NCBI GenBank assembly: GCA_029931535.1
Contig: JAQPZY010001581.1
Span: 4,448,501 to 4,512,500 of the forward strand
DNA from: Margaritifera margaritifera
Lineage: Eukaryota; Mollusca; Bivalvia; Unionida; Margaritiferidae
Length of the DNA: 64,000 nt
Direction of reading: 5' to 3'
In this document: piece by piece, positions 42,701-52,485 of the stretch
Position numbering within the stretch: position 1 is the stretch's first letter
Layout of the letters: the number at the start of each line of letters is the position of its first letter
Program-made: the position numbers and the translations under genes
The notes under the pieces: model-generated
What the model was told of the DNA's origin: nothing
Seen by the model: only the letters and a program-made list of their open reading frames with translations
Databases searched by the model: none

Positions 42701-43820
42701 CAGTTGTGCTGTTGTGAAATTTGGAAGTACTCGAATGAGATTGAGATGGTTTTTTACCAGAAAACTGCTGAGAGGACGACTTACTGCCAAATGAAATTTT
42801 GTGAGTCAAGGAATAATCATCAGCCATACGAGCAGCATTTTCCAAAGTTTCCACATTCTGCTCGTCAAGATAGGTTTTAACATCACTATGGATGCACCAC
42901 TTGAACTCTTCAATTAATACGAGCTGTCGGAGGTTATCATAACCTTGATCAACTTTCTTGGCTGAGCACCACCTATCAAATAGTTGTTCTTTATCCCTTG
43001 CAAATTCGACATGAGTTTGTCCAGTTTCTTTTCTACAATTCCTAAACCTTTGTCGATATGCCTCTGGTACCAACTCATAAGCTTTCAAGATGTACTCCCT
43101 AACCACATCATAATCAGTGCTTTGTTGTACTGACAGTGAAATGTAGACTTCACGAGCTTTGCCAATTAGTGCACTTTGTAATAACAAAGTCCCATGCTCT
43201 CTGGGCCATTTCAAGTTTTCAGCTATTTTCTCGAAATGAAGAAAGTATTTATCTACTTCTTTTTCCTGAAAAGGGGGTACTAACCTAATATATCTAGTAA
43301 CATCAAAACCTGAATTTGTGATTAAAGGAGTGGAGTGTGCTCTGTTTGCCAGTTCTAATTCTCTTAATTTAAATTGCATTTCCCTTCCTTCTCTTTGCAT
43401 CTGCATCAGTCTCTCCTCTTTCTCTCTCTCCCTCTCCATCTGCATTTGCCTCTCTTCTTTCTGCATTTGTATCTGCCTCTCTTCTTTCTCTCTCTCCATC
43501 TGCCTCTCTTCTTTTTCTCTCTCTCTCTGAATCTGAAGCTTTGCTAACTCTAAATCCATCTGGTTCTTTAACTCTAATTCCCTTAATTTCCTGTCAGAAC
43601 CAGATACAGGCTTTCTCTTCGAACTTAAAGCACTACTATCAAAATTTCCCTTTCCTACTAAATACTGAATTAAAATAATCTTTATCTCCTGTTTTGTCAA
43701 TGATAATTTTGCCTCAGATAGACTGTATTTTCTGGCAAGCTCGAGCAACTCATCCTTTCTCATGCACTCTAACCCCTCCTGGGTAGGTTTTGAAATGAAA
43801 ATCTGAACATTAGATGCCAT
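39783..43820 (-). CDS. Gag-protease-integrase-reverse transcriptase polyprotein (truncated by frame offset)
   Basis: 1,345 codons, one frame with no Gag/Pol shift. Residues 18-58 resemble a SAP-like helix pair (MRKDELLELARKY). Residues 76-160 are a Glu/Arg/Met-rich coiled coil. About 236-345 is a SCAN-like capsid (AYRQRFRNCRKE, FDRWC, LRQLVLIEEFK). Zinc knuckle C392-C395-H400-C405. Aspartic protease D480-T-G-A. Integrase zinc site H731/H738/C768/C771, catalytic D802, D861, E897 (D-x35-E), and a GPY/F module at 1034-1043. RT begins near 1160 and includes the YIDDV active site at 1316-1320. The protein then leaves the RT frame near residue 1340 at a short A run (39814-39816 on the minus strand) and stops at 39783. 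Confidence 0.95.
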   Translation of the reverse strand: MASNVQIFISKPTQEGLECMRKDELLELARKYSLSEAKLSLTKQEIKIILIQYLVGKGNFDSSALSSKRKPVSGSDRKLRELELKNQMDLELAKLQIQREREKEERQMEREKEERQIQMQKEERQMQMEREREKEERLMQMQREGREMQFKLRELELANRAHSTPLITNSGFDVTRYIRLVPPFQEKEVDKYFLHFEKIAENLKWPREHGTLLLQSALIGKAREVYISLSVQQSTDYDVVREYILKAYELVPEAYRQRFRNCRKETGQTHVEFARDKEQLFDRWCSAKKVDQGYDNLRQLVLIEEFKWCIHSDVKTYLDEQNVETLENAARMADDYSLTHKISFGSKSSSQQFSGKKPSQSHSSTSKFHNSTTVRNQTSDKTDQKSLSLPTCTYCKTKGHVISDCFKLKNKQQSKDRAFPNALISTRSRSRSCIESNTFVGSNKPQSDSILEAYEPFMSEGSISLIGDSAKPIPIKILRDTGASQSLLLSGTLPLSEESSSSESVLVQGVECGFVNVPLHCVNLASDLVSGPVTVGAVTSLPIEGVHLLLGNDLAGDKVVVNPLVTDNPCLDQKVDPVETEIPDLYPACAVTRAMAKRALESDVDQDIIPLADTCIGQFFDEVTFSSGIDQSNGIDHIDPLLATHSLCPTQGDKRQSLVVEQEQDPEISCLFQRAISETEATQVPVCYFVKNGVLMRKWRPPDVPAGDEWSVSYQIVVPKSYRQEILNLAHETPLAGHLGVRKTYHKILNHFYWPKLKSDVSKYCRSCLTCQMVGKPNQKIPKAHLQPIPAFDEPFSRIMVDCVGPLPKTKLGNQYLLTIMCTSTRFPEAIPLRNIKTKTIVKALVKFFTLVGLPKSVQSDQGSNFMSGIFQQVMHELGIQQFKSSAYHPESQGALERFHQTLKNMIRSYCFDTEKDWDEGVHLLLFAVRKSVQESLGFSPFELVFGHTVRGPLKLLKEKLLSNEDSEINLLDYVSDFKYKLSKACEVARTNLHTTQSKMKLRYDRNSQERSFKPGDKVLALFPIPQNPLQAKFFGPYTVEKKVNDLNYIINTPVRRKQKQLCHINMLKEYFDRDSSANYSVNLVVPVPHSEDINDGVQSLYSDSGITNLRNSEILNNLDQKLSHLQQQERNELKQLLHEYEHLFPDVPTRTSKICHDVDIVDSAPVKQHPYRMNPLKQNYLMKEIQYLLENDFIEPSKSNWSSPSILVPKPDNTFRMCTDYRKVNSVTKTDSFPIPRMDDCIDKIGNAEYVTKFDLLKGFWQIPLTERAKEMSAFATPDGLYQYKVMPFGMKNSPATFQSLMNMITFGLDNCDAYIDDVIIYNNTWEDHLETIRNSLIDSAMRI

Positions 43821-43957
43821 TGTAAATGCTTGTTGGTTTCACACACAAAAATTTCTCTATTTAAAAATCTTTGCCAAAGACAAAAAAAAATTCCGAGACA
43901 AAATATCAATATGAATTTCAAAAATAACTTTAATATCTCTAATATGCTTTAAAGAAA

Positions 43958-43982
43958 TTCAATCCCGGACGACGAGCCCCCA
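43958..43982 (-). promoter_or_regulatory. Primer binding site, tRNA-Pro type with a 3-nt internal duplication
   Basis: On the minus strand, 5 nt after the 5' LTR: TGGGGGCTCGTC, then GTCCGGGATTGAA. The known tRNA-Pro primer site (as in murine leukaemia virus) is TGGGGGCTCGTCCGGGAT, so this one equals it with an extra GTC. The match extends into the T loop. Confidence 0.8.
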
Positions 43983-43987
43983 ATTTC

Positions 43988-44740
43988 TGTTACGACTCTA
44001 TGGTCTAAGAAAAATGTAACAGAAAGAAAGTGAAACCAACAAATCAAGTAAAAATCAACAAGCAATTTATTACTAGATAATTAAAATGAAAAATCAAAAA
44101 AATCACTTACAGTAATGTGTTTTGAAATCCTAATAATCCAATAAGAATGATCGTTCTAATCACAAGTCCTAAATATAGAATTTTCTGAATTCACGGCTGT
44201 GTCCTTGAATGTTATTATGTGCCAATGGTCTCCAAAGTCCTGATGTACTAGAAATCTTGATGTGCTGATGTCAAAATGAAGTATTCCAAAATCTCTGAGT
44301 AAGTTCACATAAATTCCAAAATCATCATTTAAAAATCCAAAATCCAAAAGTTTATGAGCACTGTTATAATCCAATGAATATTTAAAATAATTCCTCTCTT
44401 AGAATTTGGAATGAATTTTCACAACTGTAATAGCTCTTTACAAGACTGATGGTAATGTCAAAACTGAAAAAATGTCCACCAAACATGGTATATATAAAGA
44501 TTGGTCACATGACAGAATGTTCTAGAATGTGTGTCATCTTAATGGAATTTTACTTGTAAACAAAAATTCAACCTTGACCTTCAAATTGAGAAAACATATT
44601 GATCAAAACAACCTAATTCAAGGACACTAGTTAAACATGTTTTTGTTGATAAACATAAAGATTTAAGCAAATATTAAAGTGAAGAAACATTTATAATTTC
44701 CTAAAATATTTATAATATTATATAAACACCATACATAACA
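43988..44740 (-). repeat. LTR (5' LTR, promoter-bearing)
   Basis: 753 bp. On the minus strand a TATATATA box near 44489-44496 lies about 250 bp in, and AATAAA at 44066-44071 near the end, giving plausible U3-R-U5 order. Confidence 0.95.
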
Positions 44741-47330
44741 ATATGTCTTTAGGTATATTAATCTATTCATTACAACATATGTCTCTATAGAGTAACGGTA
44801 TATTAATCATCTCATTACAACATATGTCTCTAGGTATATTAATCTATTCATTAAAACATATGTCTCTATAGAGTAACGGTATATTAATCTATTCATTACA
44901 ACATATGTCTCTATAGAGTAACGGTATATTAATCTATTCATTACAACATATGTCTCTATGGAGTAAAGGTATATTAATCTATTCATTACAACATATGTCT
45001 TTAGGTATATTAATCTATTCATTACAACATTTGTCTCTAGGTATATTAATCTATTCATTACAACATATGTCTTTAGGTATATTAATCTATTCATTACAAC
45101 ATATGTCTCTATAGAGTAACGGTATATTAATCATTTCATTACAACATATGTCTCTAGGTATATTAATCTATTCATTACAATATATGTCTCTATAGAGTAA
45201 CGGTATATTAATCTATTCATTACAACATATGTCTCTATAGAGTAAGGGTATATTAATCTATTCATTACAACATATGTCTCTATAGAGTAAAGGTATATTA
45301 ATCTATTCATTACAACATATGTCTCTAGGCACATTAATCTATTCATTACAACATATGTCTTTAGGTATATTAATCTATTCATTACAACATATGTCTCTAG
45401 GTATATTAATCTATTCATTACAACATATGTCTTTAGGTATATTAATCTATTCATTACAACATATGTCTCTAGGTATATTAATCTATTCATTAGAACATAT
45501 GTCTTTAGGTATATTAATCTATTCATTACAACATATGTCTCTACAGAGTAACGGTATAGTAATCATTTCATTACAACATATGTCTCTAGGTATATTAATC
45601 TATTCATTACAACATATGTCTCTATAGAGTAACGGTATATTAATCTATTCATTACAACATATGTCTCTATAGAGTAACGGTATATTAATCTATTCATTAC
45701 AACATATGTCTCTAGGTATATTAATCTATTCATTACAACATATGTCTCTATAGAGTAACGGTATATTAATCTAAACATTACAACATATGTCTCTATAGAG
45801 TAACGGTATATTAATCTATACATTACAACATATGTCTCTATAGAGTAACGGTATATTAATCTATTCATTACAACATATGTCTCTATAGAGTAACGGTATA
45901 TTAATCTATACATTACAACATATGTCTCTATAGAGTAACGGTATATTAATCTGTTCATTACAACATATGTCTCTATAGAGTAAAGGTATATTAATCTATA
46001 CATTACAACATATGTCTCTATAGAGTAACGGTATATTCATCTATTCATTACAACATATGTCTTTATGGAGTAACGGTATATTAATCTATTCATTACAACA
46101 TATGTCTCTATAGAGTAACGGTATATTAATCTATTCATTACAACATATGTCTCTATGGAGTAAAGGTATATTAATCTTTTTATTACAACATATGTCTCTA
46201 TAGAGTAACGGTATATTAATCTATTCATTAAAACATATGTCTCTAGGTATATTAATCTATTCATTACAACATATGTCTCTTGGTATATTAATCTATTCAT
46301 TACAACATATGTCTCTATAGAGTAAAGGTATATTAATCTATTCATTACAACATATGTCTCTAGGTATATTAATCTATTCATTACAACATATGTCTCTAGG
46401 TATATTAATCTATTCATTACAACATATGTCTCTATAGAGTAACGGTATATTAATCTATTCATTACAACATATGTCTCTATAGAGTAAAGGTATATTAATC
46501 TATTTATTACAACATATGTCTCTAGGTATATTAATCTATTCATTACAACATATGTCTCTAGGTATATTAATCTATTCATTAAAACATATGTCTCTAGGTA
46601 TATTAATCTATTCATTACAACATATGTCTCTAGGTATATTAATCTATTCATTACAACATATGTATCTAGGTATATTAATCTATTCATTACAACATATGTC
46701 TCTATAGAGTAACGGTATATTAATCATTTCATTACAACATATGTCTCTAGGTATATTAATCTATTCATTACAAAATATGTCTCTATAGAGTAACGTATAT
46801 TAATCTATTCATTACACCATATGTCTCTATAGAGTAACGGTATATTAATCTATTCATTACAACATATGTCTCTATAGAGTAAAGGTATATTAATCTATTC
46901 ATTACAACATATGTCTCTATAGAGTAAAGGTATATTAATCTATTCATTACAACATTTGTCTCTATAGAGTAACGGTATATTAATCTATTCATTACAACAT
47001 ATGTCTCTATAGAGTAACGGTATATTAATCTATTCATTGCAACATATGTCTCTATAGAGTAACGGTATATTAATCTATTCATTACAACATATGTCTCTAT
47101 AGAGTAACGGTATATTAATCTATTCATTACAACATATGTCTCTATAGAGTAACGGTATATTAATCTATTCATTACAACATATGTCTCTATAGAGTAACGG
47201 TATATTAATCTATTCATTGCAACATATGTCTCTATAGAGTAACGGTATATTAATCTATTCATTACAACATATGTCTCTATAGAGTAAAGGTATATTAATC
47301 TATTCATTACAACATATGTCTCTAAAAGGT
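44741..47330. repeat. Satellite array, right block (mixed 36- and 45-bp monomers)
   Basis: About 60 monomers. The 45-bp type is the 36-bp monomer with TAGAGTAAC added after CTCTA, making the palindrome CTCTATAGAG. From about 46780 on, nearly all are 45-bp. Both lengths are multiples of 3, which explains the long MNRLIYLETYVV / MNRLIYRYSIETYVV shadow ORFs on the minus strand. Confidence 0.95.
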
Positions 47331-47599
47331 AAAGCAAAGAAATAATGGCTCTATTTAGGTTACTACTATTTTTCCCAACTTTAAATTCATACAAGATATA
47401 ACGTATAAGTTTACATGAATATTTTATGAAATACCTTTTGTTGCTTAAAGTCATTATATTGTATGCATTGTGTAGTCACTGCGTTTTGTCTATTCAACAT
47501 ATTACATGACCCTTGCACACGCAGAGCGATCGTAAAGTTGCAAAGAAAATAGCTAAAGTAAAACACCGCATTCATTGAAGAAAAAGAAGGGAGTGGGGG
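47331..47599. other. Spacer after the satellite, no gene
   Basis: AT-rich unique-looking sequence. One minus-strand ORF has no recognisable domain. Confidence 0.45.
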
Positions 47600-48325
47600 C
47601 ACAGCAACTTGGCCAGATAGTGGACGCACATTTGTCAACACCCACTAATAATGTAGCAACAACTCAAATATCCCAACAGATGGTTTCAGAAACAAATCCC
47701 TGGGTTATACTATAATTTCAATGGAAGTCGAACTAAATTTACAATTCCTGCATTTTATCTTTCACTCAGATATTCAATATTAAAATTAATAATTACTCCA
47801 ACTCTTAAGTATGCATATTTTATTTGGACAAAATTCAAGGTTAACATTTGTGAGGGTGATTCCAGGCATTACTTACACGTACATATTAAAGTCCACACAT
47901 GATTGTATTATTCTGTCCTAGGGAGAAGAAAATTATGTTTTCAAGGAGATTGTTCTCGACTCATTTCCTAATTCGGATTGATGGTTGTCGTATTGTCTTT
48001 ATAAGATATTTTGTATGCAACTAACTTCCATTCCTATCAAATAAACAAAATAAGGTTTAGTAACAATGTATGTTGTCTAGACAGGAGTCTAGGATGCCCG
48101 TACGTGTTGTCTAGACAGGAGTCTAGGTTGCCCATACGAATTTACCTTGACCAGTTTCAAGTCAAAAACAAGTCGACATTCGATTAATTCACGTGACTAA
48201 ATGGGCTTTTGCAGTGTCTGAAAAATGCAAACTGAACCGATATGTACATTCATCATAGCAGAAAGTGTGAAATATTTCTTTTGATTAACCGATTCAGCAA
48301 AAATAGATCTTCAGCACCTCTCCCT

Positions 48326-48329
<4 letters not shown>
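47600..48329 (+). repeat. Dispersed repeat family R, copy 2
   Basis: Aligns in order with 52483-53330: AGCAA.TTGGCC, TTTGTCAACA / TTTATCAACA, TTTACAATTCCTGCATTTT, GAGATTGTTCT / AAGATTGTTCT, GATGGTTGTC.TATT, AATGACCTTGACC-like text, CGATATGTACATTC, and CTCCCTGAC at the right end, just before (TA)n. It contains its own 34-bp duplication (TGTTGTCTAGACAGGAGTCT at 48070 and 48104). Confidence 0.7.

Positions 48330-48399
<70 letters not shown>
48330..48399. repeat. (TA)n microsatellite
   Basis: About 35 TA units abutting repeat family R. Confidence 0.97.
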
Positions 48400-48401
<2 letters not shown>

Positions 48402-49276
48402 CAAACAAGCTTTCCTGAATCAGTCATCATGAGAATACGTATATTTTAACTAACAGCAATGTTTTCGACTATATTCATTGATTCATTCGTTCAATATTTC
48501 AGTATATTGGTATTAGTCAGGAGATTTTACAGGTCATCAAAGCTCTGACGTCAGCAGATTGGCTAACATTTAACCACGACGTCAATATTACCTCTTCATG
48601 AAGCATGGCAATATCTTGAAGACGAATCGTGCGTTTCGGAAATACTATATTCGGCGTCATATGAAACGCGAAATTTCTGATTACATATTACTGTGTGTAT
48701 TCATGACACGCACACACAGAGGTTTGTGTGTGTGTCTGTCTGTCTGTGTGTGTCTGTGTGAATACAAAGTGAGATAAATGTAATCTTTGCGTTCTGGTAA
48801 CGCATGTGCAATTGCGCCTCGGTGAATGAGTTTAGTTTCATGGAAAACATCGTTCTCAGGCCGGAATCATTGCTGTTTTTGGACGACCTATTTGGGAATT
48901 ATGCCCGAACACCAAGAATTTGTTCTCGGATGCTCTTAGATGTTCGCGTTCGAAAACGCACTAATGCCTTGAGTTAATCTCAGAACAATAACACGGCTCA
49001 TCACATTTGACATTTTTTGTTCTTGTTCTCTTCACTCAAGCGTCAGAAGTTGTGTGAGTTCTCAGCCCAAGAACGACGTTGGTGAACACAAAAGTTCTTC
49101 TCGCTAGCTAGTGAGAAGATTTTCACGAGATTTTCGTGTTGAAGACTGTCTCACGAGATTTTCGTGTTAAAGACTGTCTCGCCCTAAAAACGCCCATAGA
49201 GCCGATGCCCGAATATTCATGCACTGGTCCAGTTATTCATGTGTAGTCACTGCTGTGGTAGTTAGTGTCAAATCGA

Positions 49277-49279
<3 letters not shown>
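48400..49279. other. Intergenic, CpG-richer stretch, no gene
   Basis: (TG)n/(TCTG)n near 48723. A duplicated segment CACGAGATTTTCGTGTT..AAGACTGTCTC at 49122 and 49153. No coding signal. Confidence 0.5.

Positions 49280-49344
<65 letters not shown>
49280..49344. repeat. (TC)n microsatellite
   Basis: About 32 units. Confidence 0.97.
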
Positions 49345-49347
<3 letters not shown>

Positions 49348-49561
49348 CCTTTTTTACAATGTTGATGAGCTCTATTTTATGATTGTGTCTGTAGGAGAAG
49401 GAGTAGGAGGAGAGTACAACCTACAACTTGATTTGCATAAATTATGTGTAACAGATATTTATCAAGCAAGACATACAATTTCCCTATAAGATCCGATCTT
49501 CGTTTAAAATAGTTGAGTTCTAAAATAATGATGTATGTACTTGTGATTACAGAATCCACGA

Positions 49562-49800
49562 GGCAGCATGACCTAGTGGTTACACGGCGGACAATGGAAG
49601 ATCAAAGCTATTGCGCCCTTGACACTTGAACTCGCTTAATCTATCCAACTAAAAGCAGATACTGGAATCGCTTAGGAGGTCCAGCTTTAATGGACTGGTG
49701 TCCCGCTGAAGGTGCGCATGTACACTCTTTCACGCCATGGATACCGGCACGAGACGACCCTTCGAGTCACTTGTTGGCTTAGGGAGACTTGACCTTTAAA
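49562..49800 (+). mobile_element. Possible tRNA-like SINE remnant
   Basis: GCATGACCTAGTGGTTACAC looks like an A-box region. TTCGAGTC near 49759 could be a B-box half but lies too far away for a standard head. Weak. Confidence 0.25.
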
Positions 49801-50249
49801 TTACTCTTCAAGCCTTCTGAAACAGAAAATTAAACTTAATTGTTGCTCAGTCATCCCATTCTTACTATTCCTTCAAAGTCAATTTGACACTCAGATTGGT
49901 CAAAGATGCTGATCGCAAACTGGAGGAAAAGAAAGAACAATGGATGGGTGATCACCAGGGCCGGATTAACCCCTAGAATAATAAGGCTATAGCCTTAGCC
50001 CCTTATATTTTGTAGACTCTCCATTCTATATTGAAGTAACAGCTGAGCGACGGTACACGGGCCATATTAAAATTGTTGACTTATTAGATATTGCTTTGTA
50101 CAAATTTACGACATTAGCAGCACGAATTGTAGCACCCTCGAGGACAGTTAACAAACTAATCACCTACCCTCCTATTCGCCTTAGGCCCCTCATAACCTTA
50201 ATCCAGCTCTGGTGATCACAGACATACGGAAGCCGTTAAGTGTCAAGTC

Positions 50250-50341
50250 GAAATAAAATTTTATCTCATAATTTCAACCTAGTATCTTTTAATTTTAACT
50301 TAGTGTCTAGTAGTTACGACTTAGTATCTCATAATTATGAC
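50250..50341. repeat. Diverged about 22-bp tandem repeat (TCATAATTACGAC type)
   Basis: Four units ending TTAGTATCT(C/T)ATAATT. A related block (GTAATTACGAGA...) lies at 51855-51913. Confidence 0.7.
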
Positions 50342-50543
50342 ATATATATATATATATACATTTTTTTTATAATAATATATAATCCTTTATCTTTCTTTCA
50401 TTTTGCTTTGTGTGTATTTCTCCTCTTCTTTCTTTTTCCTTTTCGTCCTTTAATTCATCCTACCAAACGACCAGTTTTGCTTCCTGTCTATCTAATTGTG
50501 TCTATCCATCCGCCTATGTCCCTAGTTAGGTTTGTCTGTTATA

Positions 50544-50547
<4 letters not shown>

Positions 50548-50637
<90 letters not shown>
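50548..50637. repeat. (TA)n microsatellite
   Basis: About 43 TA units. Confidence 0.97.
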
Positions 50638-50638
<1 letters not shown>

Positions 50639-50757
50639 TCGAAAAATGCAGTGGGTTTATGCATATAGATGAGTGTTAAATTCAGCTTTCCCAGGGAGGG
50701 AGTTTCGTGCACCTCAAGTCTTTATCTTCGACCCTGTTCCTTCATTAATTTGCGGAC

Positions 50758-50850
50758 GGGCCGTGTGGGTTAGGGCACTGGTGCATCAGAGCTAGAATAT
50801 TGGTGCCGTTACTTGCAGCACGGCTTCGATACCTGTTTTGGTTATACTGG
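50758..50850 (+). mobile_element. tRNA-derived SINE head
   Basis: GTGGGTTAGGGCACTGG as A-box region and GGCTTCGATACC as B box, about 50 bp apart as in tRNA heads. The acceptor ends do not pair. Followed by (TA)n(TG)n. Confidence 0.55.
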
Positions 50851-50853
50851 TGT

Positions 50854-50858
<5 letters not shown>

Positions 50859-50952
<94 letters not shown>

Positions 50953-50955
50953 AGT
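50859..50955. repeat. (TA)n(TG)n microsatellite
   Basis: About 34 TA then about 12 TG units. Confidence 0.97.
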
Positions 50956-51145
50956 GTGTGAGTGTGTGCGTGTGTGTATTTGTTAGAGTTATATAGGTAG
51001 GTTTCTATTTTGTCTTTCTAACTGTCTGTATGAATCTATTTTCGATTGCAGTCATCTCTCTATCTCTATCAAATCAATCTTTTAATCAATCAGTCTATAC
51101 ATTTATGTATGTACGTATTATTATTTTCTCAATTGGTAGGTAAGT

Positions 51146-51152
51146 ATATATA

Positions 51153-51190
<38 letters not shown>

Positions 51191-51235
51191 TAGATAGATA
51201 GATAGATAGATAGATGGATGGATAGATAGATAAGT
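51146..51235. repeat. (TA)n(GATA)n microsatellite
   Basis: TA run followed by about ten GATA/GATG units. Confidence 0.95.
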
Positions 51236-51338
51236 GGCTTCAATAAAACAGAGACATAAACAATATTGACCAGGTCAGGAAGACAAAATACCCACCCACC
51301 TACTTACCTACACACCCACCCACCCACATACAATGATA

Positions 51339-51442
51339 CATACGTAAATACATACATACATACATACATACATACATACATACATACATACATACATACA
51401 TACATACATACATACATACATACATACATACATACATACACA
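51339..51442. repeat. (CATA)n microsatellite
   Basis: About 25 units after a (CACC/CATA)-rich start. Confidence 0.96.
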
Positions 51443-52404
51443 TATATGCACTCATGGATACGTGCACAAATACAGACGTACATCAATGGTGACAAATATA
51501 AATAAGGATATAGGAAATGATATAGATACATTTAGAAAGATTGAGGAAGAAAGGGAAATAATTAGGTTGGTAGATTAATGGTACATGTACCCCTGATTTT
51601 CAGTCATTGCTACATGGTTCAAATGGAATTAAGATCTAAGTCATACTACGAGAGAGAGAGAGAGAGACAGACAGAGACAGAGACAGAGGCAGAGTCTCAT
51701 CCATTGATATATATTTTTAAAAATAAGATTGGAAAGAAACGGAAGAAAGAAACGAATAAAAAGAAAGATAAAAAGAAAGACGCAAGCACAAGCAAAAAAG
51801 GAATGACAAATTTGATTTAATAGTTTAAAATAAGTAGTTTGCTTTATCGTAAAGCTTGTAATTACGGGATAGTATGTCGTAATTACGAGACACAAAGTCC
51901 TAATTACGAGATAAAATATACTGACCCTTGTATACACCGGTACAAGAGAGCGAACCCTTCATTCAGAGGCCAAAAAGGAAAAGGGCCTAAAGTACTATCC
52001 AACACGAAACCGATTGGGAGGTTAATAGTTAAGTGGATTACTGTGGTGTACATTAAGGTATGTACATATTTCTCTCGACTCCTCTGGGTTAATGAATGAA
52101 ATGAACGAGTACACACCAATCTATTCGACGTGGTAAACTCGTTTCTTTCAAAATTACTAAAATTTTGGTATAAAGATAACTAACTAAAACCGAATTTGTA
52201 ATCCCAAACTTTGTAGCATGTATACATACCTTCTCTAACAAACAGCCTTCCAAACGACTTTGTGTATGGTCAGATGGGTTGGAAATAACAGCCCCCAGCC
52301 TATTGTACACGCTGTAATGTGTGATTGTGGTGTACGAAACGGTTTAGATCGAACTCAGAACCACAGATGTGCAAAGGAAAGTAGCTTGCCCAAAACACGT
52401 CTTT

Positions 52405-52408
<4 letters not shown>
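51443..52408. other. Intergenic, no gene
   Basis: A-rich (AAAGA)n near 51730-51790 and the TAATTACGA repeat block. ORFs lack domain features. Confidence 0.5.

Positions 52409-52482
<74 letters not shown>
52409..52482. repeat. (GA)n microsatellite
   Basis: About 37 units. Confidence 0.97.

Positions 52483-52485
<3 letters not shown>

Larger units (their letters stand above)
38182..44740 (-). mobile_element. Complete Gmr1-like Ty3/gypsy LTR retrotransposon, 6,559 bp
   Basis: Bounded by two 753-bp direct LTRs and an ATATG 5-bp target duplication (38177-38181, 44741-44745). It has a primer binding site, polypurine tract, one long Gag-Pol frame and a second short frame. Domain order is Gag, protease, integrase, reverse transcriptase, RNase H: integrase precedes reverse transcriptase, the reverse of ordinary Ty3/gypsy and the hallmark of the Gmr1-like group. 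LTRs differ at only two positions that I found, so insertion is recent. A frame offset in reverse transcriptase means this copy cannot make the whole Pol by ordinary decoding. Confidence 0.95.

Noticed and set aside
37829..47330. CRISPR-like array (regular repeats)
   Set aside because: Repeats are head-to-tail with no unique spacers, and the genome is eukaryotic.
44807..47454. Long minus-strand ORFs of MNRLIYLETYVV / MNRLIYRYSIETYVV repeats
   Set aside because: 36- and 45-bp satellite monomers are both multiples of 3. Frames are open on both strands and the ORFs break wherever a monomer has a small indel. Satellite, not a repeat protein.
51955..52015. Coding exon near 51.9-52.1 kb
   Set aside because: Short open frames on both strands without splice sites or recognisable protein; lies next to TAATTACGA repeats.
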